Shown: in pieces, positions 1 to 5,685 of the stretch | Layout: the number at the start of each line of letters is the position of its first letter | Numbering within the stretch: the first letter of the stretch is position 1 | Source of the DNA: Candidatus Omnitrophota bacterium | GTDB taxonomy: Bacteria > Omnitrophota > Gorgyraeia > Zapsychrales > Fredricksoniimonadaceae | Length of the DNA: 6,779 nucleotides | Assembly: GCA_023247575.1 (NCBI GenBank) | Contig: JAHFGE010000084.1 | Location: forward strand, 1 to 6,779 | Direction: 5' to 3' | Translations under genes and position numbers: made by a program | Notes under the pieces: model-generated | Seen by the model: only the letters and a program-made list of their open reading frames with translations | Database searches by the model: none | What the model was told of the DNA's origin: nothing

Positions 1-72
1 TCAAAGAACCCTCGTGCCGCTCAAATCCTAAAAATTAAATCGCAAAGGTTTAAAGAGCGCCTTGGAAATTAA
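1..72 (+). CDS. Possible 3' end of an unidentified + strand gene
   Basis: Frame 1 is open from the window edge for 23 codons and stops at TAA 70-72. The visible peptide is basic and looks helical (it ends QRFKERLGN). No family is recognised. The only support is an open frame of plausible composition, and 23 codons can stay open by chance. If real, it converges on the hydroxylase operon, and the hairpins at 132-210 would separate the two. The alternative is that this is non-coding spacer or dispersed repeat. Bases 73-131 hold nothing else convincing. Confidence 0.25.
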   Translation, partial: SKNPRAAQILKIKSQRFKERLGN

Positions 73-131
73 CAAAGTCCTGATTTGATTATAGCTTGGT
101 AGATGAAGATAACAAGTATTTTTTAAATTTT

Positions 132-210
132 CAGGCTTCGCTAAAGTACTTTTGTCTTTAGCTACGCCTGACGGGCGCAGTTAAATATGTAAATTATTTA
201 ACGAAGCCCG
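132..210. repeat. Two tandem hairpins at the 3' end of the hydroxylase operon
   Basis: Two adjacent hairpins share one architecture: a 5-bp GC-rich outer stem, a 3x3 internal loop, an inner stem and a short loop. The left one pairs CAGGC (132-136) with GCCTG (166-170) and GCTAAAG (140-146) with CTTTAGC (156-162). The right one pairs CGGGC (172-176) with GCCCG (206-210) and GTTAAATA (180-187) with TATTTAAC (195-202). The right hairpin contains the TAA stop of the molybdopterin subunit (194-196). No clean T-run follows on the minus strand, so a classical intrinsic terminator is not shown. Transcript-end protection, a weak or bidirectional terminator, or a dispersed repeat are all possible. Confidence 0.6.
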
Positions 211-2518
211 TGTCTTTCTCTTTTAACGCTTTAATAATTTTATCAGGAGTCATGGGAAGATCTTTAATGCGAACACCAATCGCATCCTCCACCGCATTGG
301 CAATGGCTGCCGACGTCGGCAATAAAGAGGCTTCCCCCATGCCCTTGGCGCCAAAGGGGCCTTCAGGGTCATTGGTTTCCACCAGAATCGTATTCATCTT
401 AGGGATGCCGATAGAACGCGGTACCCGATAATTGGCAAAATTGGCATTGAGTACACGGCCATTTTTAAATTTCAGATCTTCATAAAAAGTATAACCTAAG
501 CCCATGGCCAATGAGCCTTCGATTTGCGCTTCCACTCCTTGAGGATTAATGGCCTTGCCAATATCATGCGCATCCCAAAGTTCCAAAACTTTAATTTCCC
601 CGGTCTCTTTGTTAACTTCAACTTCCGCAATCTGCGCCTCAAAACCATAACTGCCTGATACATTGCCTTCCCCGGTGCGAAAGTCAATCGGTGTAGTCTT
701 GGGGTTATAACTGCCGCGGCCGATAATCTGCTGGCCGTAATGAAAGGAATAGCAAAGCTCCAGGGCCTTATCAAAACTCATCAAGGTCTTGCCATCTTTT
801 TTAAAGACGACTTTTTCAGCCTTGATGTCCAGCTCATCGATATGAAGATGATGTTCCTTGACCACCACCTCTAGAATTTGATGTTTGGCGTCCCTGGCGG
901 CCAACAAAGCTGCGTTGCCGGAAATAAACGTCACCCGGCTGGCAAATGAACCAGTATCAAAAGGCGTAATCTCGGTGTCGCCGGCCTTACATTTAATACG
1001 GCTATAGCTGACACCCAATTCATGCGCCGCAATTTGAGATAAAGTCGTATTAGATCCCTGCCCGGTATCGGCAGCTCCCGTAAACAAATAAACCGACCCA
1101 TCTTCCTCCACCTTGACAATGGCACCGGCGGATTCATGCGATTTATACATTTTAGAACCCATGACGTCGGCGGCAATGCCAATGCCTAACCCTCGGCAAA
1201 TATGTTTTTGTTTGCCGCGTTTTTCCTTCCAATGCGCTGCCGTGCAGGCTTTTTCAATGCATTCTCGCAAACCATTGGTGGTTAAAATCATTTTATTCAC
1301 GGTGACCATGTTAGGCGTGGTGATATTTTTTAGACGAAATTCCACAGGATCCATACCCAGATCATTGGCAATCATATCCATGTGAGACTCAATGGCAAAA
1401 CCGGACTGTACACCCCCAAAGCCACGCATGGCCCCACTAATGGGATTATTGGTATAGACACGATAGCCGCTCATGCGAAAATGCTGGATTTTATAGACCA
1501 TAAAGATGCGCATGATGGCCGCCGCTAAAACAGTGGGGCCGTAACTGCAATACGCTCCGCCATCAGCCAAAACCTCCCCGGTGATGGCCAGAATCGTTCC
1601 ATCTTTTTTAACCCCGGTTTTAATCTTATAAATCATTCCGTGTTTACGACGAGTGGTGGTGAACTCTTCTTCTCGGGTCATGCAAATCTTAACGGGAAAA
1701 CCACCGGCCTTTTTAGATAACAGACAGGCCGCAAAATCCATGGGCAGCATTTCCAGTTTGCCGCCGAAACCGCCACCCACCGCCATTTTGATAACGCGCA
1801 CATCATTAAGATTCATTTTCAAGGTCTTGGCTAAAGCCTCACGGCATTTAAAAGGGGCTTGGGACGAAGACCAAAGGGTAATCTTATTGGCATATGTTTC
1901 CCATTGGCCGACGCATACATGCGGCTCTAACGCGGCCGGATGAGCCACCGGACACCAGAATTTATCTTCACGCACATAATCCGCTTCCTTCATGACCCGT
2001 TCAGGATTACCGAAATTCACCGGTAAAATGACCGCTAGATTATTGAGACAATCATGGATCTGGGGCGCGCCTGGCTTGATCGCTTCCTCAATATCAAAAA
2101 CTCCTGGCAAAATTTCATATTTGACATCGATGAGCTTCAAAGCTTCCTCAGCTGTTTCTTCATCCACCGCGGCGACCGCCGCGATTTCATCACCGATATA
2201 ACGCACCTTATCGGCTTCCAAGGCCATTTGATCTACCGTGTGTGGAAAAAAGTATTCGTTGGAACCAAATTTAATTAAATAGGTGTCTCGAGCGGTAATA
2301 ATGGCTTTCACACCGGGCAGGGCTTGGGCTTTGGAGGTATCGATACTTAAAATTTTGGCATGGGCATGGGGCGAGCGCAGCATTTTGCCCACCAGCATAT
2401 TAGGAAAGCTGACATCAAAAGCATATTTGGCCTGGCCAGTGACAATGCCCCAACCGTCGATGCGCGGCACGCTTTTTCCCACGGGATCGATGTATTCTTT
2501 ATTGACTGGTGTTTTCAT
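194..2518 (-). CDS. Molybdenum hydroxylase, molybdopterin-binding large subunit (xanthine dehydrogenase/HCR family)
   Basis: This is the catalytic subunit of a cytoplasmic molybdenum hydroxylase. The family hydroxylates purines, aldehydes, N-heterocycles or aryl-CoA with water and passes electrons to the 2Fe-2S subunit. At 774 residues it is full length for a separate large subunit. The N-terminal a/b hammerhead domain covers about residues 20-140. Cofactor and active-site motifs follow: LEPH at 197-200, GGGFGGK at 248-254, RGFGG at 365-369, GQG at 486-488, DTGSFASR at 521-528, and KGMGE near the C-terminus with E729 in the position of the catalytic glutamate. RGFGG, and the absence of the CoxL AYRCSFR loop, argue against CO dehydrogenase. 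H/LEPH resembles 4-hydroxybenzoyl-CoA reductase and related XdhA proteins. It is the third gene of the operon, 27 nt after the 2Fe-2S gene. The ATG lacks a good Shine-Dalgarno. Substrate is undetermined. Confidence 0.93.
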   Translation of the reverse strand: MKTPVNKEYIDPVGKSVPRIDGWGIVTGQAKYAFDVSFPNMLVGKMLRSPHAHAKILSIDTSKAQALPGVKAIITARDTYLIKFGSNEYFFPHTVDQMALEADKVRYIGDEIAAVAAVDEETAEEALKLIDVKYEILPGVFDIEEAIKPGAPQIHDCLNNLAVILPVNFGNPERVMKEADYVREDKFWCPVAHPAALEPHVCVGQWETYANKITLWSSSQAPFKCREALAKTLKMNLNDVRVIKMAVGGGFGGKLEMLPMDFAACLLSKKAGGFPVKICMTREEEFTTTRRKHGMIYKIKTGVKKDGTILAITGEVLADGGAYCSYGPTVLAAAIMRIFMVYKIQHFRMSGYRVYTNNPISGAMRGFGGVQSGFAIESHMDMIANDLGMDPVEFRLKNITTPNMVTVNKMILTTNGLRECIEKACTAAHWKEKRGKQKHICRGLGIGIAADVMGSKMYKSHESAGAIVKVEEDGSVYLFTGAADTGQGSNTTLSQIAAHELGVSYSRIKCKAGDTEITPFDTGSFASRVTFISGNAALLAARDAKHQILEVVVKEHHLHIDELDIKAEKVVFKKDGKTLMSFDKALELCYSFHYGQQIIGRGSYNPKTTPIDFRTGEGNVSGSYGFEAQIAEVEVNKETGEIKVLELWDAHDIGKAINPQGVEAQIEGSLAMGLGYTFYEDLKFKNGRVLNANFANYRVPRSIGIPKMNTILVETNDPEGPFGAKGMGEASLLPTSAAIANAVEDAIGVRIKDLPMTPDKIIKALKEKDTGFVK

Positions 2519-2524
2519 AAATGA

Positions 2525-2541
2525 CCCCGCCGATGGCGGGG
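2525..2541 (-). promoter_or_regulatory. Intercistronic hairpin upstream of the molybdopterin subunit start
   Basis: A perfect 7-bp stem (CCCCGCC 2525-2531 with GGCGGGG 2535-2541) with a 3-nt loop fills most of the 27-nt gap between the 2Fe-2S stop and the large-subunit ATG. On the mRNA the 3' arm ends in GGGG six bases before the ATG. That is the only G-rich stretch that could act as a ribosome binding site, so the hairpin would hide it. It could set subunit stoichiometry, protect or process the mRNA, or simply be a small repeat; there is no direct evidence for any of these. Confidence 0.5.
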
Positions 2542-2545
2542 GAAT

Positions 2546-3034
2546 TTATCCCGAGTGCAACGAGGGATTTCCTTTCTTCATTTCTTTAGCGGCGCTTCGT
2601 ATCGCCGCAAAAATTTTTGGATACCCCGCACAGCGGCAAATATTGCCATCCAGCGCATATTCAATTTCTGTTTGGGTGGGATTGGAATTTTTCTCCAAAA
2701 GGGCCACGGAAGACATAATTATTCCAGGAATACAAAAACCACATTGCACCGCCCCCTCTTCGACAAAAGCCTTTTGCACAGGATGTAAGGAATCGCCTTT
2801 GCAAAGTCCCTCAATGGTTCTCACCTGAGATCCCTGGAGATTGGCTGCCAAGGTGATGCAGGAAAGAGTTGCTTTGCCGTTAATGATGACGGTACATGTC
2901 CCGCATTCGCTTTCCTGGCAGGCTGTTTTTGTACCTGTCATGGATAATTTGTCCCGCAACACTTCCAGCAAGGTTTCATAACCGGCTAATTCCAGAGTAT
3001 GGGGTTTTTCATTAATGGTTAATTGGACTTGCAT
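2546..3034 (-). CDS. Molybdenum hydroxylase, [2Fe-2S] small subunit
   Basis: This 162-residue electron-transfer subunit carries two 2Fe-2S clusters that link the Mo centre to FAD. The N-terminal plant-ferredoxin-like domain has C39-x4-C44-x2-C47-x11-C59. The C-terminal helical domain has C98-x2-C101-x31-C133-x-C135 in the usual CGFC...CRCAGY context. All eight cysteines and spacings match the family (CoxS, HcrC, XdhC-type small subunits). I chose the ATG at 3034, nine codons inside the longest open frame, because the family starts at this beta strand (MQVQLTIN) and GAGGA lies just before it. The start overlaps the end of the FAD-subunit gene by 16 nt, implying translational coupling. The last residues, NPSLHSG, are encoded by sequence that looks repeat-derived and are not part of the fold. 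Confidence 0.95.
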   Translation of the reverse strand: MQVQLTINEKPHTLELAGYETLLEVLRDKLSMTGTKTACQESECGTCTVIINGKATLSCITLAANLQGSQVRTIEGLCKGDSLHPVQKAFVEEGAVQCGFCIPGIIMSSVALLEKNSNPTQTEIEYALDGNICRCAGYPKIFAAIRSAAKEMKKGNPSLHSG

Positions 3035-3867
3035 ATTTCCTCGATGGCTGCACGTAAACAAACCCGAAACATGTGCTGTTTATATTCACTGCTGCGGGTA
3101 TCATATATGGCAGAAGTTAAATGGTTGGTGGCTTCCTGCCCCAAGGTTGGAGTCGATGTCTTGCCATTTAAAAATTCTTCCAGCTGATAATCTCTTTGAG
3201 CAAAGGCCGTACCACTATTCACTACAGCCCTGGTCTGGCTCCATCGTTTACTTTGAGGAACGGTTTTAATGCATACCGTCAACAATGGCTGATCCACCTC
3301 TGACATTTTGCGCACTCTTCTGTAAGCCAGATGGCACTGCGGCTCCAAGGGAATAACGGCATGGGTAAATAAATTTTCACTACGGGCATTGTTCTTGAAG
3401 AAATCTTCTGCACTCATGCTGGTGGTGGTGCCATCAGGAGTCATAAAATACATGGTAGCATTTAAAGCAATCATGGTCACGGGCATCTCTGTCCAGGTAT
3501 AGCGGCAAGTCAAATTTCCTCCAAAGGTAGCCATATTGCGAATGGGGGTGGTGGAAATATTACGGCAGACCGTACGAATGATTTGAAAATTATCCGTTAG
3601 CAGAGGGCTTTCAAAAAGGTCGGTAATCGTGGTCATGGCTTTAATGGTTAAACTTTTGTCATCGCAAGTAATCCCTTTTAACTCCTGAACATGTCCCAGA
3701 CTTAAAACATTTTTGGCCGTCTTATTGCCTTTATGTTTAAGCAGTTTGAGGCTGTTTAAAAGAAAAGTGCCCCCTGCCAGGATTTTGACCTCCTGCAGTT
3801 CCTTAAACAGCCTGGCCGCCTCAGATACTGTTCTGGGCGTATGTAGCGTCAATGAATTAAGAAGCAT
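3019..3867 (-). CDS. Molybdenum hydroxylase, FAD-binding medium subunit
   Basis: This 282-residue subunit binds FAD and passes electrons from the 2Fe-2S clusters to the external acceptor. The FAD-binding domain (about 1-165) begins with the family's LHTPRTVSEAARL segment and shows the two flavin loops AGGT (31-34) and IRNMATFGGNL (109-119). The C-terminal domain (about 175-280) has YRRVRKMSEVDQPLLTV and ends in a typical RAAIEEI helix. It lacks the 4Fe-4S insertion of true 4-hydroxybenzoyl-CoA reductase beta subunits. The start is the ATG at 3867; a TTG seven codons upstream (3888) lies before the predicted -10 box and is rejected. It is the first gene of the FAD-FeS-Mo operon, the same order as coxMSL. 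The transcript probably has almost no leader. Confidence 0.9.
   Translation of the reverse strand: MLLNSLTLHTPRTVSEAARLFKELQEVKILAGGTFLLNSLKLLKHKGNKTAKNVLSLGHVQELKGITCDDKSLTIKAMTTITDLFESPLLTDNFQIIRTVCRNISTTPIRNMATFGGNLTCRYTWTEMPVTMIALNATMYFMTPDGTTTSMSAEDFFKNNARSENLFTHAVIPLEPQCHLAYRRVRKMSEVDQPLLTVCIKTVPQSKRWSQTRAVVNSGTAFAQRDYQLEEFLNGKTSTPTLGQEATNHLTSAIYDTRSSEYKQHMFRVCLRAAIEEICKSN
3037..3042 (-). promoter_or_regulatory. Ribosome binding site of the 2Fe-2S subunit gene
   Basis: The minus strand reads GAGGAA immediately before AT-ATG, so a short-spaced Shine-Dalgarno precedes the ATG at 3034. The longer frame beginning at 3061 has no such site. This fixes the start of the small subunit inside the end of the FAD-subunit gene. 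Confidence 0.6.
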
Positions 3868-3878
3868 ACGTCGGGGAA

Positions 3879-3907
3879 AGTATAACAAAAAAAAATAAAT
3901 TTGTCAT
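3879..3907 (-). promoter_or_regulatory. Predicted sigma70-type promoter of the hydroxylase operon
   Basis: On the minus strand ATGACA (3902-3907, five of six matches to TTGACA) is 17 bp from TATACT (3879-3884, five of six matches to TATAAT). The expected transcription start is near 3872, about five bases before the ATG at 3867, which gives a nearly leaderless mRNA. The -35 box is the terminal sequence of the palindromic repeat at 3901-3972, and the spacer includes a nine-base T-run. The prediction rests on consensus and spacing only. Confidence 0.5.
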
Positions 3908-3930
3908 CCCCGAATATTTTTGTCGGGGAT
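3887..3930 (-). terminator. Possible terminator of the nadC operon, within the repeat
   Basis: For transcripts running from nadC, the second hairpin of the repeat (ATCCCCGA 3906-3913 with TCGGGGAT 3923-3930, 8 bp, 9-nt loop) is followed by GACAAATTTA and then nine T residues (3887-3895). The T-run starts further from the stem than in an ideal intrinsic terminator, so efficiency is uncertain. Confidence 0.4.
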
Positions 3931-3972
3931 CCAGAAGTTCTAGATGCCCGATTAATGCATTCGGGCATGACA
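3901..3972. repeat. Palindromic repeat element, copy 1 (intergenic)
   Basis: This 72-bp element begins TTGTCATC and ends ATGACA, so its ends are inverted. It contains two hairpins: ATCCCCGA/TCGGGGAT (3906-3913, 3923-3930) and ATGCCCGA/TCGGGCAT (3944-3951, 3961-3968). They are joined by an imperfect palindrome around GAAGTTC. It starts six bases after the stop of the exported-protein gene and fills most of the gap before the hydroxylase operon. Its minus strand at 3972-3935 matches copy 2 (5121-5084) at 34 of 38 positions, and two of the four differences are a paired change in the stem. Confidence 0.85.
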
Positions 3973-3978
3973 TAAGCA

Positions 3979-4689
3979 TCATAGCAAACGTATAACTTCA
4001 GACGGTAAACGCCTAAGCTCCTGGGTTCCCAGGATCTTGACAGCCCAGCGCAAAACGGATAATTTCTGTTTTAATTTTTCATCCGGGATATTCACATTGT
4101 TTAGACGGTTACGCGAAAGGAAAAAAATTTTGCGCAGGGTATTAAACACAATCCTGGCATCCCGCGGGCGATCATCATCTTTGATGATATCTTGAATGTT
4201 ATCGTAAGCCATTTCCCTGACCACGGCATTGTAGTGATCCAGTTTCTGAATTAAAGCAATAATCATCGATGCAAAGTATTGGTAACGATCCAGCACGGTG
4301 AGGGTGTGGAAAATTTCCACCTGAACAAACGGCGAGTCCGTGCGGTTAAGCCGACGTAAAAGAACCCTAAGAACAGCGGATTTCTCGGTAGAAAGAATTT
4401 CGCTGCCGTATTTTTCTTTAAACACCCGTACGGCCGCCGCACACTTATAAGGACCAACGGAATCATCGGCGATCACGGCCAATAAAACGTCTTTGGTTTC
4501 ATCGGCAAACTTGTCGGTGTAGCCGTTAATAAGAGCCCGATCGTCGAAAACTGCCTCATAGCTAAGGTCCTGCCCTTCCACTTCCCCATTCGTGCTCAAG
4601 CTGCCGCCGGTGGGTCTGGGGGCGGCCAGACTCCACGATGATGATCCCAAACATAGACAAAAAATAACCAAGTATTTAACAATTTTCAT
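3979..4689 (-). CDS. Exported helical protein with HEAT-like repeats, function unknown
   Basis: This is a 236-residue protein of no recognised family. Residues 1-23 form a classical signal peptide: MKIVK, a hydrophobic core (YLVIFCLCLG), then WSLAA. There is no lipobox, so a soluble periplasmic or secreted protein is expected. After a flexible Gly/Ser/Pro segment (24-45) the rest is predicted almost entirely helical. Two stretches share a HEAT-like pattern: SPFVQVEIFHTL (119-130) and NAVVREMAYDNI (154-165), each followed by a second hydrophobic helix. This suggests a small alpha-solenoid for protein contacts rather than an enzyme. Its ATG overlaps the end of nadC by 14 nt with no good Shine-Dalgarno, so it is probably translated by coupling and co-transcribed with nadC. 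The functional link to NAD synthesis is not evident. One cysteine (C83) remains in the mature part. Confidence 0.75.
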   Translation of the reverse strand: MKIVKYLVIFCLCLGSSSWSLAAPRPTGGSLSTNGEVEGQDLSYEAVFDDRALINGYTDKFADETKDVLLAVIADDSVGPYKCAAAVRVFKEKYGSEILSTEKSAVLRVLLRRLNRTDSPFVQVEIFHTLTVLDRYQYFASMIIALIQKLDHYNAVVREMAYDNIQDIIKDDDRPRDARIVFNTLRKIFFLSRNRLNNVNIPDEKLKQKLSVLRWAVKILGTQELRRLPSEVIRLL

Positions 4690-5632
4690 GTCGGACCAAA
4701 TCTAACGATATATCTAGCGTTTGGGGTGAAGCTGTCAGACACCCGACAGAAATACGATCCACTCCGCTTTTGGCATAAGCCCTCACATTATTAAGTCGGA
4801 TGTTCCCCGAGGCCTCCAGCAAAATCTTGGATTTAAGATGATAGCGCCAAATAACAGCCTGGCGTACCTGATGGGGTGACATATTGTCCAATAAAATAAT
4901 ATCCGCCGCTGATTGAAGAGCCTCCTGCAATTGCTCTAAGGTATCCACTTCCAACTCGATGATCTTTTTGGTTTTTGTTTTAACCATTTTGATGGCATGG
5001 ATCAAATTGTCACGCCGAAATGATCCTTGTCTTTTGTCGTTCCCGTCCCGCCTTGGCGGGATTATCGGGAACCTAGTGCTTGCAACTTCTAGATCCCCGA
5101 TTAAAGCATTCGGGGATGACAATAGGAACCGGTGGTTGTCTTTAACTACCGTCATTTGTGATAAATCAAACCGGTGGTTGTGGCCACCGCCTATGCGTAC
5201 GGCATAACGTTCCAGCGGCCGCAACAAGGGCGTGGTTTTACGGGTGTCCATAATCTTAGGCCTATAAGGCTTGATTTGATCCACAAACGCTCTGGTGGTG
5301 GTGGCTATAGCTGAAAGATGTGTTAAGAAATTAAGCGCGACCCGCTCGCCGGTTAAAATTGCTCTGGCCGGCCCCTGAATCACAGCCACCACTTTCCCCT
5401 TTTTAACCCCAGCCCCTTCAGAGACTTTCCGTTGGAACTTAATTTTTTTACTTAACTTCTTAAACACAGCGTCGACAACCCCAAGTCCGCATACAATACC
5501 GTCGGATTTAAAGACAATGTTGGCCTGCCCAACGGCAGACTTGCGGATCAGGTTATTGGTGGTCATATCCCCGCTCCCTAAGTCTTCCGCCAGAGCCAAA
5601 GACACGATAGTTTTAATATAGGTCTCATTCAT
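4676..5632 (-). CDS. nadC: Nicotinate-nucleotide pyrophosphorylase (quinolinate phosphoribosyltransferase), with an in-frame insertion
   Basis: This enzyme makes nicotinate mononucleotide, CO2 and PPi from quinolinate and PRPP, the step that feeds de novo NAD synthesis; it is cytoplasmic. Recognisable motifs in order: ALAEDLGSGDMTT (13-25), ERVALNF (96-102), DTRKTTP (129-135), GGGHNHR (148-154), KDNH (164-167), ELEVDT (226-231), LLDNMSP (247-253), EASGNI (273-278) and ISVG (294-297). All expected substrate-binding elements are present. At 318 residues it is about 30 longer than usual. The excess is residues 171-200, encoded by a palindromic repeat in a loop after KDNH; removing 30 codons restores an ordinary NadC of 288 residues. 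The ATG at 5632 lies only nine bases past a perfect TATAAT, so the mRNA is probably nearly leaderless. The end overlaps the exported-protein gene by 14 nt. Confidence 0.95.
   Translation of the reverse strand: MNETYIKTIVSLALAEDLGSGDMTTNNLIRKSAVGQANIVFKSDGIVCGLGVVDAVFKKLSKKIKFQRKVSEGAGVKKGKVVAVIQGPARAILTGERVALNFLTHLSAIATTTRAFVDQIKPYRPKIMDTRKTTPLLRPLERYAVRIGGGHNHRFDLSQMTVVKDNHRFLLSSPNALIGDLEVASTRFPIIPPRRDGNDKRQGSFRRDNLIHAIKMVKTKTKKIIELEVDTLEQLQEALQSAADIILLDNMSPHQVRQAVIWRYHLKSKILLEASGNIRLNNVRAYAKSGVDRISVGCLTASPQTLDISLDLVRHENC
5034..5122 (-). repeat. Palindromic repeat element, copy 2, inserted inside nadC
   Basis: This 89-bp element has inverted ends (minus strand TTGTCATC ... GAACGACAA) and two hairpins. 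The first is ATCCCCGA with TCGGGGAT. The second is GTTCCCG with CGGGAAC, whose loop carries a further TCCCGCC-AA-GGCGGGA hairpin that is absent from copy 1. It is read in frame without stops as nadC codons 171-199 plus two bases of codon 200. It is the same family as 3901-3972 and lies in the same orientation relative to the genes. The encoded residues have no counterpart in the NadC family. Confidence 0.85.
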
Positions 5633-5641
5633 AGATTGGCA

Positions 5642-5670
5642 ATTATAACGTGCTTAAGGAGAGGATTCAA
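5642..5670 (-). promoter_or_regulatory. Predicted sigma70-type promoter of nadC
   Basis: The minus strand has TTGAAT (5665-5670) and a perfect TATAAT (5642-5647) separated by 17 bp. Transcription would start near 5635, about three bases before the nadC ATG, leaving no room for a Shine-Dalgarno. It lies in the 53-bp gap after the toxin gene, so nadC need not depend on the toxin-antitoxin promoter. No terminator is seen in that gap. A short tandem of AGGAATT (5675-5691) also lies here. Confidence 0.6.
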
Positions 5671-5685
5671 TAAAGGAATTAGGAA

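Noticed and set aside
88..115. A promoter-like TTGTTA-16 bp-TATAAT on the minus strand near the left edge.
   Set aside because: The -10 is perfect, but no start codon follows in the window, the region is A/T-rich, and it conflicts with the possible + strand gene end. It could drive a gene beyond the edge, which cannot be seen.
2283..2828. A 181-codon + strand open frame.
   Set aside because: It is antisense to the start of the molybdopterin subunit and the 2Fe-2S gene, both of which have full family motifs; its protein looks random in composition.
194..3867. The operon as aerobic CO dehydrogenase (coxMSL order).
   Set aside because: The large subunit lacks the AYRCSFR active-site loop and has RGFGG instead; gene order alone is shared widely in this family.
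3868..3888. A TTG start seven codons upstream for the FAD subunit.
   Set aside because: It lies upstream of the predicted -10 box and has no Shine-Dalgarno, and the family's conserved N-terminus begins at the ATG at 3867.
3901..5122. The two related repeats considered as the ends of a mobile element or a CRISPR array.
   Set aside because: They flank ordinary genes (nadC and the exported protein) with no transposase, one lies inside a coding frame, and there are no regularly spaced units.
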